Positions 1-7,222 are shown, counted from the stretch's first letter. The stretch: DNA of 10,342 bases from Bacillota bacterium (GCA_023395515.1 JAEWZB010000038.1:1-10342), one strand, 5' to 3'. The notes: a model not told the origin generated them from the sequence alone. A program made the numbers and translations.

Positions 1-439
1 TTATTTCCGGTGCACTTAGTTCCCGGGGATCAATGCATAAAACCGGACAAGGAATAGGAGAAGCTGAAACCGGCTGGCATCCGATGACGTCAGGTGTAGT
101 TTGACGGCCGGCATGGTAAATTTGGGCTACAATCTTGCAATTGTGTTTATGCACACGTTTAACCAACTCGGCATGACTGTCTATTTGTTGGTCTTTCCAT
201 AATCCTGAAGTCCAAAAGCCTCGGCCCAAAGGACTTACAGCATAATCCTCCGTAATAATTAGTCCCCAGCCACCTCGGGCCCGGGCTTCGTGGTATTCTA
301 TATAACGGTCGGTGGCAAAACCATCTGTATCACAATAGTCAGTAACCATCGCTGCAACTGCCAGACGGTTTTTTAGTTTCATACTGCCTATACTTAAGGG
401 TTTTAATAAAGGACTTGAATTTAGAGATTTAACCGACAA
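1..439 (-). CDS. Old Yellow Enzyme-family NADH:flavin oxidoreductase, N-terminal part (3' end outside window)
   Basis: About 146 residues are visible and the gene runs off the left edge. The protein begins with the typical OYE/2,4-dienoyl-CoA reductase opening: a short 'LLKPLSIGSMKLKNR' strand-turn (residues 11-25), then 'AAMVTDYC' (29-36) where family members have the FMN-contacting APM-T segment. The conserved 'QIYHAGRQ' (106-113) and 'PRELSAPEI' (138-146) motifs follow. Family members are FMN enzymes, some with an Fe-S cluster, that use NAD(P)H to reduce activated C=C bonds of enones, enoates or dienoyl-CoAs; the cluster-binding C-terminal half is not visible. I chose TTG at 439 because AAAGGAG lies 7-8 bases upstream and residues before the internal ATG at 382 belong to the conserved family start. 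It has its own promoter and is separated from the dehydrogenase gene by a terminator. The substrate cannot be told from this fragment. Confidence 0.88.
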   Translation of the reverse strand, partial: MSVKSLNSSPLLKPLSIGSMKLKNRLAVAAMVTDYCDTDGFATDRYIEYHEARARGGWGLIITEDYAVSPLGRGFWTSGLWKDQQIDSHAELVKRVHKHNCKIVAQIYHAGRQTTPDVIGCQPVSASPIPCPVLCIDPRELSAPEI

Positions 440-580
440 ACTGCTCACTCCTTTAGCTGAATTAAGGTAAATTATTGTCATAAAAACTATTCCCTATATT
501 CTTATGGGCATATATAAAGTATTTCCCGCCGGTAACGATGTATCCATATTTCTCGAAATCGGGTAGTTTTACGGCTTAAC

Positions 581-608
581 TTTATAATCCTTTCCTAAAA
601 CCTGGCAA
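581..608 (-). promoter_or_regulatory. Predicted sigma-70-type promoter of the OYE-family gene
   Basis: On the minus strand TTGCCA (603-608; 5/6 to TTGACA) is followed after 16 bases by TATAAA (581-586; 5/6 to TATAAT). It lies just downstream of the terminator of the dehydrogenase gene and faces the OYE gene. Transcription from it would leave a leader of roughly 135 bases before the TTG start. This is seen by consensus only. Confidence 0.5.
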
Positions 609-636
609 TATAATTAGAATAATTCCCTGCCCAAAC

Positions 637-669
637 AAAAAACTGCAAACTAGCTATGGTAATTTGCAG
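637..669 (-). terminator. Intrinsic terminator after the 2-hydroxyacid dehydrogenase gene
   Basis: Read on the minus strand, CTGCAAA (663-669) pairs with TTTGCAG (643-649) across a 13-base loop and is followed by six T (637-642). It sits 34 bases past the dehydrogenase stop codon. The 7-bp stem is modest, but the T-run and position fit a Rho-independent terminator. Confidence 0.6.
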
Positions 670-702
670 TCGAAACTCTTTATTTTTAAATTTATTATTA
701 AT

Positions 703-1653
703 TTAAACCAGGTTTTTCTCCTCACCATTGAGCCATCCATATACATTATCAAATACTATTTCAGCTCTTTTTAACATGGATTCCTGGGTAGCAAATGCTA
801 TATGGGGAGTAGCTAGTACATTTTTAGCGTTTAATAAAGGATGGTTAGAAGGAATAGGAGGCTCCACTTCGTATACATCGATACCAGCCCCCGCAATAAT
901 GCCATTTTCTAAAGCTATAGCTAAAGCTTCACTATCTACAACTGGTCCTCTGGCCACGTTTATCAGGATAGAATTCTTTTTCATAAGACTAATCGTTTCC
1001 TTATTTATAAGACCTTTAGTTTGTTCAGTTAAAGGCACATGTAAAGATACTATGTCACTATTAGCTAATAAATCTTCTAGACTCACATATTCAATTCCTA
1101 GCTGCTCGGCTTGATCAGAATACGACCTGCTATAGCCTAATAGTTTACAATTAAATGCTTTCAGCAACTGGGCGGTTCTTAAGCCAATGGCACCTGTACC
1201 TACAATTCCCACCGTTTTTCCATTTAGTTCAAATCCTACTAAACCAGCCTTAGTACCTTCTATACGCGTGACTTTATCACACTCTATTAAATTTCTTAGT
1301 AAAGAAATAATCATAACCACGGTTAGTTCGGCTACCGCTTCAGTGGCATAGCCTTGAGCATTAGATACCTTAATACCTCGGGCTCGGCAAGTTTCTAAAT
1401 CCACATGATCGACCCCCGTAAAGGCTACTGCAATATATTTCAGATTTTCAACTGCTTTAATTACTTCTCCATTTAAAGGATTATTAGCAATCATAAGTAT
1501 ATCGGCTCCTTGAGCCCTTTCTATTAAACTGGGGGTATCTTTCGTAACGGTATCAAAAGCTACAAATTCATGTCCCATTGTTTCCAGTTGCGATGATAAA
1601 TTATGCAATTCATCATTACTTATGGCTAGTGGTTCAAGCAATACTATTTTCAT
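703..1653 (-). CDS. D-isomer-specific 2-hydroxyacid dehydrogenase (hydroxypyruvate/glycerate dehydrogenase-like)
   Basis: A complete 316-residue cytosolic enzyme of normal family length. It interconverts a 2-oxo acid and a D-2-hydroxy acid using a nicotinamide cofactor. The Rossmann motif is GTGAIG (152-157). The catalytic triad is in the expected places: Arg235 in 'VARGP', Glu264 in 'VYEVEPP' and His284 in 'TPHIA', with the usual 29-residue Arg-Glu spacing. After the second strand of the Rossmann fold the sequence is 'GYSRS' (173-177). It lacks the acidic residue that normally selects NAD, which hints at NADP(H) use. The start ATG is preceded by a full AGGAGG (1661-1666, 8 bases away). It lies 91 bases downstream of the PucR-type gene on the same strand and also has its own promoter-like sequence. 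The substrate is unproven: hydroxypyruvate, glyoxylate or aryl/alkyl 2-oxo acids are all possible. Confidence 0.92.
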   Translation of the reverse strand: MKIVLLEPLAISNDELHNLSSQLETMGHEFVAFDTVTKDTPSLIERAQGADILMIANNPLNGEVIKAVENLKYIAVAFTGVDHVDLETCRARGIKVSNAQGYATEAVAELTVVMIISLLRNLIECDKVTRIEGTKAGLVGFELNGKTVGIVGTGAIGLRTAQLLKAFNCKLLGYSRSYSDQAEQLGIEYVSLEDLLANSDIVSLHVPLTEQTKGLINKETISLMKKNSILINVARGPVVDSEALAIALENGIIAGAGIDVYEVEPPIPSNHPLLNAKNVLATPHIAFATQESMLKRAEIVFDNVYGWLNGEEKNLV

Positions 1654-1691
1654 TATGGTATCCTCCTGTTACCTATTAATAATCTGGTGTA

Positions 1692-1720
1692 GTTATAGCA
1701 TAGGCAGTAAAAATTCGCAA
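1692..1720 (-). promoter_or_regulatory. Predicted extended -10 promoter of the dehydrogenase gene
   Basis: On the minus strand TTGCGA (1715-1720) is followed after 17 bases by TATAAC (1692-1697). A TG one base before the -10 gives an extended -10. It lies in the 91-bp gap after the PucR-type gene, so the dehydrogenase may be expressed independently of the upstream sigma-54 promoter as well as by read-through. Confidence 0.5.
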
Positions 1721-1744
1721 GGATGTAATAGTGTAGTAGACAGG

Positions 1745-2977
1745 TTACCCCCCAATATACATAGGCTGCATATTTAATTCTTTACCGGGCAAACCATGAA
1801 TATAACCTGTAGCTATTAAGGTGTCCCATACCTTAATAGCAGTGTATAGCTCTACCCGGGTTTCCATTTTGGACAAATCTACCTGCAGAATTTGTTCGAT
1901 TCTGTTTATCCGGTAATAAAGGGTATTAACATGTATGAATAAGCTGTCCGCAGTAGATTTTATATTTACACAAGAATCCAAGAGCTTCCTTAAAGTAGGA
2001 AGCAGTTCTCCATCAGTTTTGTAATCATTTTCAATTAAAGGCTCCAGCCTCTGTAAACAATAGTCCATTATTTTATCGGAGTCTTGAGAAAATAAAGAAT
2101 AATATATCCCCAGATCAGAAAATTGTTGGATAAAGTTGTCTTTTCCGATTAAACGGGGCAGTGTAATAGCAATCCGGGCTTCCTTAAAGCTTTCCCTGAT
2201 ATTTATAAAGGCATAACCTTGCCCTATTCCCAGAGAAGCATGTAGATTAAATTTTGCTTCAATCAATTCTTTATAATGCTTGATATAGTTAATCCCAGTA
2301 AGGTTAGTACTATACCGCTCGGGAGAGTAGAAACAGGTAGGTATCAACATTAACAGACCACTATCATTTAAAACCGGAATAACGTCATAGCCCTGATTTC
2401 TTAAATATTCGGTAAAATACGCTTTTATCAATTGCCAGTCCGTCTGGGCTTGAGGGTATTCTTCATTAACTAGTAGAGCAAAATAATGTTCATGGGGATT
2501 GATTTCTTTCTCACTCATTTTTAATATATCGATAATGTGTATAGTGCTGGAGCCAAAAAAGTACTGTTCCAGCTCCTTGCTAAACTTATCCTGATTTTGA
2601 TTTATCTTAGTAAAGTAACATTTTATAGCTAATTCGGCTTCTCTTAGCCAGGCAATACTGGAAAAAACAGTCTCGGCCCGGCACTGGCTGATTATTACGT
2701 AAGCATTTTTTCCGTTATAGGGAACCCGATAATAGAGAATCCCTCCTTTTTCGTGGAAAAAGTATTCTTTTCTTTTTACCTCACCGGGAATAGTAATAAA
2801 ACGCTCCTCCATTTTAAGCTTGTCATTGGAGACTTCCGGGAAATGAATGATACCATTATAATCAGTAATTATAAGAGAAGCTGCTAAGTTTTTTTCTAAA
2901 TACATTGCCACATAAGGTAAACCTTCGTCCAAAACCCCTTCTATCAACATGTACATGTTTCTTGGTGAACTAGACAT
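1745..2977 (-). CDS. PucR/CdaR-family transcriptional regulator
   Basis: A 410-residue cytosolic DNA-binding protein. The C-terminus (about 326-384) is the PucR-type helix-turn-helix, with a clear 'SLFIHVNTLYYRINRIEQIL' helix pair followed by an 'ETRVELYTAIKVW' helix, as in CdaR and PucR proteins. The middle (about 150-310) resembles the GGDEF-like CdaR domain ('HASLGIGQGYAFINIRESFKEA'-type segment). The first 130 residues look like a small sensory alpha/beta fold ('SLIITDYNGIIHF'), but I do not recognise a named ligand domain; it is not an obvious sugar-diacid recognition domain. ATG at 2977 has GAGGTGG seven bases upstream. A sigma-54 promoter stands about 44 bases before the start, and the divergent neighbour is a sigma-54 activator, so this regulator is probably itself the target of a regulatory cascade. 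The natural targets may be the adjacent dehydrogenase or the reductase genes (inference). Confidence 0.88.
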   Translation of the reverse strand: MSSSPRNMYMLIEGVLDEGLPYVAMYLEKNLAASLIITDYNGIIHFPEVSNDKLKMEERFITIPGEVKRKEYFFHEKGGILYYRVPYNGKNAYVIISQCRAETVFSSIAWLREAELAIKCYFTKINQNQDKFSKELEQYFFGSSTIHIIDILKMSEKEINPHEHYFALLVNEEYPQAQTDWQLIKAYFTEYLRNQGYDVIPVLNDSGLLMLIPTCFYSPERYSTNLTGINYIKHYKELIEAKFNLHASLGIGQGYAFINIRESFKEARIAITLPRLIGKDNFIQQFSDLGIYYSLFSQDSDKIMDYCLQRLEPLIENDYKTDGELLPTLRKLLDSCVNIKSTADSLFIHVNTLYYRINRIEQILQVDLSKMETRVELYTAIKVWDTLIATGYIHGLPGKELNMQPMYIGG

Positions 2978-3031
2978 AATTTTACCACCTCTTTTTGGCT
3001 TGTTTCATTAATTGGTTTGATTAATAGTAAT

Positions 3032-3047
3032 TGCAAAAGTCGTGCCA
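3032..3047 (-). promoter_or_regulatory. Sigma-54 (RpoN) -24/-12 promoter of the PucR-type gene
   Basis: On the minus strand the sequence reads TGGCAC, five bases, then TTGCA, which is the textbook RpoN element. The invariant GG (3045-3046) and GC (3033-3034) are exactly 10 bases apart, and the G after TGGCAC also fits the longer consensus. The predicted start of transcription is near 3021, giving a leader of about 44 bases to the ATG at 2977. The next gene on the opposite strand encodes a GAFTGA-containing sigma-54 activator, which strongly supports the call. Confidence 0.88.
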
Positions 3048-3084
3048 CATCTAACAGCACTAATAATTCAGCAATTTTAAGGAT

Positions 3085-3100
3085 ATTGCCTTCAGGCAAT
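3085..3100. promoter_or_regulatory. 16-bp palindrome, candidate operator or activator site
   Basis: A perfect inverted repeat with 7-base arms (ATTGCCT and AGGCAAT) and a 2-base centre. It is centred about 70 bases upstream of the predicted sigma-54 transcription start. It also overlaps a possible -35 box (TTGCCT, 3086-3091) of the activator gene, so a bound protein could repress one gene while acting on the other. Which protein binds is not known. Confidence 0.5.
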
Positions 3101-3114
3101 TCTCAATTTAGAAC
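3086..3114 (+). promoter_or_regulatory. Possible sigma-70-type promoter of the sigma-54 activator gene
   Basis: TTGCCT (3086-3091) and TAGAAC (3109-3114) are separated by 17 bases; each matches consensus at 4 of 6 positions. A start near 3121 would give a leader of about 80 bases. The match is weak and is listed mainly because the -35 box coincides with the palindrome at 3085-3100. Confidence 0.28.
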
Positions 3115-3131
3115 ACTAAAGTCAACTCCCT

Positions 3132-3158
3132 TGTCTCATTTTGTGTTATTATGAGACA
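3132..3158. promoter_or_regulatory. Inverted repeat TGTCTCAT-N11-ATGAGACA, candidate upstream activator sequence
   Basis: Perfect 8-base arms with an 11-base spacer, widely separated as expected for a Fis-HTH dimer site. Outside the arms, CCCT on the left and AAGGG on the right continue the symmetry after a two-base bulge. The centre lies about 124 bases upstream of the predicted sigma-54 start on the minus strand, a normal upstream-activator distance, and 57 bases before the activator's own start codon. It is therefore the best candidate for the binding site of the adjacent activator, with possible autoregulation. Confidence 0.55.
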
Positions 3159-3201
3159 TAAGGGTCTTAGGTCATAATTATTAATTAATGGGGTGAGAAA
3201 T

Positions 3202-5229
3202 ATGAAACCTCTGGAACATGCGCTTAGTCCCATCGTGAAGCACCGCAATATTATTACCCAGAACTTGAGTCAAGCCGATCTTCTTTTAATGGAAAAATTA
3301 CGTCAGCAGAAGCTGGATGTATTAAGTCAACGCATAACTCCATCTCAGGCCGACTTGGTTAAACCGGAGGTACTGGCCTCCTGGATTAGATCATACAATA
3401 GCGGTCTGGATCTTTTTAATTATAATTACGGACCAATTATGGATAAGGCAGCATTTGAAGAACATACCAAAGGAAAAAGTCTGCTTTTAAAGTCAGCCGA
3501 TCCCTTTATTCATCAATTAGAAACTTTATTATGTGATTCAGAATGTATTATTTTATTAACTGATGAGCAAGGCGTAATGCTTAGGGTAGTAGAAGGCAGC
3601 CAGCAAATGCTGGAAAAGCAAAATGCCCGTTTCAATTTAGTGCCCGGCTCGGTTTGGACTGAAAGTACGGTTGGTACTTGTGCCCATACTATAACTATCA
3701 GCTCTAAAACTCCTATCCAAATCTGCGGACCTGAACATTATGGGGAAACCTATGAACAAATCTCCTGTTCCTCCGCTCCTATTTTTGATACTAACTACAA
3801 TTTAGCCGGAACCCTTTGTTTGGTAACCCCTAGTTGTTATCATCAGAGTCCCCACTCCCTGGCTTTAGTTGTATCTATGGCTTGGGCCATGCAAAAGGAA
3901 TTTCAGTTAGAATTGAAAAATTCTTTACTCAGTTCCACCCTGGAAGCATCCGCTGAAGCAGTGATTACCATAAATCAGAGTGGTATTATTACCCATGCCA
4001 ATGTTGTGGCTAAAAGTATATTTTTACAAGAAAATCTTATCGGGGCTGAACTCAAAGACCTGTTAGGAGAGCAGCCCCTTATAACCTCAGTGTTACATGG
4101 AAATGAACCCTTAGTTGATGTAGATATAGAAGTAAAAAAGCTGGACCATAAGCTTAATTTGCGCCTGGCCCAACCTATTTTAGATGATTTCGGCATAAAT
4201 TTGGGCTGTATTCTCATTTTTAGAAAAATCAGCCGGGTGAAAAAAATAGCTCCTCCAACTAATGGTCTGGAAACTAGATTTACTTTTGATAAAATTATCG
4301 GCACTTCCCCATTATTAGTTAAATCCACGGCTAGGGTACGGAAGTTTGCCCATTTAGAGGCTAATATTCTTATCCAGGGAGAGAGCGGAACTGGTAAAGA
4401 AGTATATGCTCAAGCAATTCATAATGAAAGCCGGCCTGGTGGTCCCTTTGTGGCAGTAAACTGTGCCGCTATCCCCAGTACTTTAATTGAAAGTGAATTG
4501 TTTGGCTACGAAGGAGGTGCTTTTACTGGAGCAGAACGCCATGGCCGCCCCGGTAAAATTGAATTAGCCAATCATGGCACCTTATTCTTAGATGAAATAG
4601 GTGATATGCCCTTAGAAATACAACCAGTTCTTTTAAGAGTATTAGAAGAAAAACAGGTTATGCGGGTAGGCAGTAACCGTTATGTGCCGGTAGATTTCCG
4701 GTTAATTACGGCTACTAATAAAAACTTATTAGAATCAGTGGAAAAAGGTGAGTTTCGTCCCGATTTATATTACAGGTTAAAAGTTTTAGAATTTGCTATT
4801 CCTCCCCTACGTTCCAGGGGACAAGACATAATACTCTTAGCCCAGCATTTTATAACTGAAATAGCTAAGCAAGAAAATATTCCCCGGCCCATTTTAAGCG
4901 ATTTAGCTATTATCCCCCTCTTAAAATATGACTGGCCCGGCAATGTCAGACAGTTAGAAAATGCTATGCTGTTTGCGGTAACTGTATGTCAGGATAATAT
5001 TATTAAACCGGAAGACTTACCTGAGGAAATCACTAATAGCTGGGGAAATGCCCCTAGTAGTACCGAATTAACTAACGCTTCTGACCCCCAATTGTCTATG
5101 CCTGAATTGGAAAAATTCATGATAACTAATGCTTTGCAACAAACCGGAAATAATGTATCCCAAGCGGCCCATCTGTTAAAAATGAGCCGCTCCACCTTAT
5201 ACCGGAAGATTAAAAGTTATGGGCTATAA
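3202..5229 (+). CDS. Sigma-54-dependent transcriptional activator (GAF-PAS-AAA+-Fis HTH, AcoR-like layout)
   Basis: A 675-residue enhancer-binding protein. The N-terminal region (about 95-225) is GAF-like, with the 'VWTESTVGTCAHTI' stretch typical of AcoR-type activators. A PAS-like segment follows (about 245-345, 'ASAEAVITINQSGIITHAN'). The AAA+ domain has Walker A GESGTGKE (393-400), the sigma-54-contacting GAFTGA loop (439-444) and Walker B LFLDEIGD with Asp464-Glu465, plus the 'FRPDLYYRL' arginine-finger region. The C-terminus (about 630-675) is a Fis-type HTH ('NNVSQAAHLLKMSRSTLYRK'). It uses ATP hydrolysis to open RpoN promoters, most likely the divergent one at 3032-3047. The GAF/PAS regions would sense an unknown signal. 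I prefer ATG 3202, which has GGGGTGA at 3190-3196, over the in-frame GTG at 3193 that lies inside that ribosome binding site. Confidence 0.93.
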   Translation: MKPLEHALSPIVKHRNIITQNLSQADLLLMEKLRQQKLDVLSQRITPSQADLVKPEVLASWIRSYNSGLDLFNYNYGPIMDKAAFEEHTKGKSLLLKSADPFIHQLETLLCDSECIILLTDEQGVMLRVVEGSQQMLEKQNARFNLVPGSVWTESTVGTCAHTITISSKTPIQICGPEHYGETYEQISCSSAPIFDTNYNLAGTLCLVTPSCYHQSPHSLALVVSMAWAMQKEFQLELKNSLLSSTLEASAEAVITINQSGIITHANVVAKSIFLQENLIGAELKDLLGEQPLITSVLHGNEPLVDVDIEVKKLDHKLNLRLAQPILDDFGINLGCILIFRKISRVKKIAPPTNGLETRFTFDKIIGTSPLLVKSTARVRKFAHLEANILIQGESGTGKEVYAQAIHNESRPGGPFVAVNCAAIPSTLIESELFGYEGGAFTGAERHGRPGKIELANHGTLFLDEIGDMPLEIQPVLLRVLEEKQVMRVGSNRYVPVDFRLITATNKNLLESVEKGEFRPDLYYRLKVLEFAIPPLRSRGQDIILLAQHFITEIAKQENIPRPILSDLAIIPLLKYDWPGNVRQLENAMLFAVTVCQDNIIKPEDLPEEITNSWGNAPSSTELTNASDPQLSMPELEKFMITNALQQTGNNVSQAAHLLKMSRSTLYRKIKSYGL

Positions 5230-5264
5230 AAAAGATGGAGCCGGTAAAATCGGCTCCATCTTTT
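5230..5264. terminator. Bidirectional intrinsic terminator between convergent genes
   Basis: A perfect 14-bp stem (AAAAGATGGAGCCG at 5230-5243, its complement at 5251-5264) with a 7-base loop. The arm ends supply a T-run in both directions. It begins directly after the stop codon of the sigma-54 activator gene and lies 14 bases past the stop of the reductase gene on the other strand, so it can serve both. Confidence 0.92.
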
Positions 5265-5278
5265 AAACTTTATATTTT

Positions 5279-6982
5279 CTAACCTAAGCTAACTACACTC
5301 TTGCCGGCTAAATATCCAAAGGTAAAGGCACGGCCATGGCTGTTACCGGGTAAGTTTACACAATAATCATTAGCATAATAACTGCCGGAAGCATTTCCGG
5401 CTGCATATAAGCCCGGAATAACATTTTTCTCTTCATCTAATACTTGCAACTGCTCATTAATCTGCAAGCCGCCTAAGGTAACTAATAAAGCAGTTCCCAA
5501 CGGCGCAGCATAGAAGGTCGGCTTTTCCAGAGTAGTCAGGCAAGCTGCCCGTTTACCATAATCTTCGTCAACGCCCTTTTTAGCCAACTCATTATAACGG
5601 TTAACCGTAGCAATAAAGGCTTCTTTAGGAACTTGAATTTTATCCGCTAATTCTTCTAAACTTTCTGCACTTCTAATGTAACCCTTTTCCACGTAAGTTT
5701 TTATATTGTCAGCATTATGGAAATTGGTTCTCATATCTTTACAAGCTACCACTTTAAATGAAGGGGCTTCTTCCGGCCATTTGGCATCCCAGATTGCCCA
5801 TCTGGCATTACCGGGCTGCTGGCGCTGGGCATTACATAAGTAGGCATAAGGCAGCTCTTCATTACCATAACGTAAGCCTCTTTCATTAACATTCAACCAA
5901 GGTTGGCGCATCAAAGCATCAGCTAAAATAGGAGCGCCGGGAACTGCAAAGTCAAAATACATAGGAGCATGGGGGAATTCATCCATAGCCGCCCCTATCC
6001 ACAGGGCCATTTTATGTCCATCTCCGGTACATATAGGGCCATTGACCATTTCGTACATATTGGCATGTATATATTTAGTGGAAGGAATATAATATTCCCG
6101 CATTTCCTGGTCGGCATTATAGTCTCCGGAACACATAATTATACCCTTTTGAGCTACAAATTTCTTATACGCGCCTGCTTCACCGGCAATTACCGCCGTG
6201 ACCCGGCCTTTATTATCATTTTCTCTTACTAGTTGCACCGCCGGGGTTTTGTAGTGAATATCTACACCAGCATCTACACAGCCTTGTTTTAAAGCATAAC
6301 GCATGGAGGCGGTCCAGGGATCAGTTCCGGTAGGAGCATCTCCTTGAGCTTGCTCACTAGGGTCCATTCTGAAACTTAAAGTAGGAAAGCCTTTAACCGT
6401 AGTTCCAGGAGTTACAGTTTCATCTAAGGGTACCGGTTTAGGCTTACAGCCATAGCCTTCTGCTTTAGACATAATCCAGTCCGCAACTTTTCCGCTGTTT
6501 TCCGCCCAAAGGGCAATTACTCTTTGATTGCCTTTGTAGGCATTGTAGCGCATAATCTCTTGCACGGCATCCATCTTATTAATCCTATTGTTAATTTGCA
6601 TTTGCATCTTAGTATCAATAGCACCATAGTCATTACCGCGGAAGTTTACCCTTTCGGTTTTTTCTAAAAGAATAACCTTAGCACCTTCTTCGGCAGCAGC
6701 CATGGCAGCACATAAGCCGGACATCCCTCCGCCAATGACAACTACATCGGCTGTAAGGGTCTCTTTTATTTCACTGTCGGCAATAGGTTGAGGTGGCTCT
6801 AAAAAGCTGGGCTTTCCTGTACCTGCTTCTCCTACCGGGGCATTAGCATCCTGCGGATTTTGCTCCGAGGACGAACAGCCAGCTAACACACCGATAGAGC
6901 TAACTGCAACCGTGCCTATAGTAGCTCCTTTAATAAAGCTTCGGCGTGAAATTCCATTGGGAACTTTTTCATCAAAACTCAT
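5279..6982 (-). CDS. Tat-exported lipoprotein FAD-dependent reductase (fumarate reductase flavoprotein/Cgr2-like family)
   Basis: A 567-residue flavoprotein. It begins with a twin-arginine signal (SRRSFIKG, residues 12-19), a hydrophobic stretch, and a lipobox LAGC with Cys36. It is therefore probably exported folded with FAD and lipid-anchored outside the membrane. The FAD-binding dinucleotide fold is at 79-108 (GGGMSG 84-89, ending in 'LLEK'). The C-terminus has the family's 'GLYAAGNASGSYYANDY' and 'PGNSHGRAFTFGYLAG' FAD-closing motifs. The family couples FAD to reduction of fumarate-like or other unsaturated acceptors. Here the segment after 'GLRYGNE' is 'ELPYAYL', without the Thr-Arg-Asp carrying the proton-donor Arg of classical fumarate reductases, so the substrate is probably not fumarate (inference). 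ATG 6982 follows AGGGGAAGGA. Its likely electron donor is the divergent multiheme cytochrome; the terminator is at 5230-5264. Confidence 0.9.
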   Translation of the reverse strand: MSFDEKVPNGISRRSFIKGATIGTVAVSSIGVLAGCSSSEQNPQDANAPVGEAGTGKPSFLEPPQPIADSEIKETLTADVVVIGGGMSGLCAAMAAAEEGAKVILLEKTERVNFRGNDYGAIDTKMQMQINNRINKMDAVQEIMRYNAYKGNQRVIALWAENSGKVADWIMSKAEGYGCKPKPVPLDETVTPGTTVKGFPTLSFRMDPSEQAQGDAPTGTDPWTASMRYALKQGCVDAGVDIHYKTPAVQLVRENDNKGRVTAVIAGEAGAYKKFVAQKGIIMCSGDYNADQEMREYYIPSTKYIHANMYEMVNGPICTGDGHKMALWIGAAMDEFPHAPMYFDFAVPGAPILADALMRQPWLNVNERGLRYGNEELPYAYLCNAQRQQPGNARWAIWDAKWPEEAPSFKVVACKDMRTNFHNADNIKTYVEKGYIRSAESLEELADKIQVPKEAFIATVNRYNELAKKGVDEDYGKRAACLTTLEKPTFYAAPLGTALLVTLGGLQINEQLQVLDEEKNVIPGLYAAGNASGSYYANDYCVNLPGNSHGRAFTFGYLAGKSVVSLG

Positions 6983-7018
6983 AAATCCTTCCCCTTTCTA
7001 TTAACTTAAGCCGCATTC

Positions 7019-7032
7019 ATAGTCAGACAAAT
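7019..7032 (+). repeat. Short direct repeat, copy 1 (ATAGTCAGACAAAT)
   Basis: Matches 7269-7282 at 13 of 14 positions. The two copies flank the pair of 37-bp elements and are 250 bases apart. This copy lies within the leader or promoter area of the reductase gene. Confidence 0.45.
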
Positions 7033-7083
7033 TGAAAAAATCCTTGTTGCCGCTAGTTTAGCACAGCTTTTTAATATAAGCAT

Positions 7084-7120
7084 TGGAGGGGTTTACAAAC
7101 TTTGCAGCAAAGTATTGTAG
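7084..7120 (+). repeat. 37-bp regulatory repeat, copy 1, with internal dyad
   Basis: TGGAGGG, two bases, TTACAAACTTT, twelve bases, TGTAG; the same arrangement recurs at 7223. Within it TACAA (7094-7098) and TTGTA (7115-7119) form the outer arms and CTTTGC-A-GCAAAG (7100-7112) forms the inner arms, giving a 26-bp dyad suitable for a dimeric regulator. It lies about 100-140 bases upstream of the reductase start codon. Confidence 0.6.
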
Positions 7121-7222
7121 AAATACCCAATTAAAATAAATTAAAAATTTTAAAAGGACATTGCCCAGTTTATTATCAATCATTTAAGAAGCAAGACTTA
7201 TACTAATTCAAATTGACAGCAC

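Noticed and set aside
728..1114. Plus-strand open frame opposite the dehydrogenase
   Set aside because: It lies entirely antisense to a well-supported gene, lacks a ribosome binding site and has no recognisable family features.
3193..3201. GTG at 3193 as start of the sigma-54 activator
   Set aside because: It lies within the GGGGTGA ribosome binding site that serves ATG 3202.
3975..4328. Minus-strand open frame inside the sigma-54 activator gene
   Set aside because: Antisense shadow of a conserved coding region; the same applies to 4989-5195, 5969-6232 and 9850-10101.
5782..5797. TGGCAT ... TTGC resembling a sigma-54 element on the plus strand
   Set aside because: The GG-GC spacing is 11 instead of 10, and it lies inside the reductase coding region facing no gene start.
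7213..7218. Perfect TTGACA as the -35 box of the cytochrome gene
   Set aside because: No acceptable -10 sequence occurs 16-18 bases downstream, so it was not called as a promoter.
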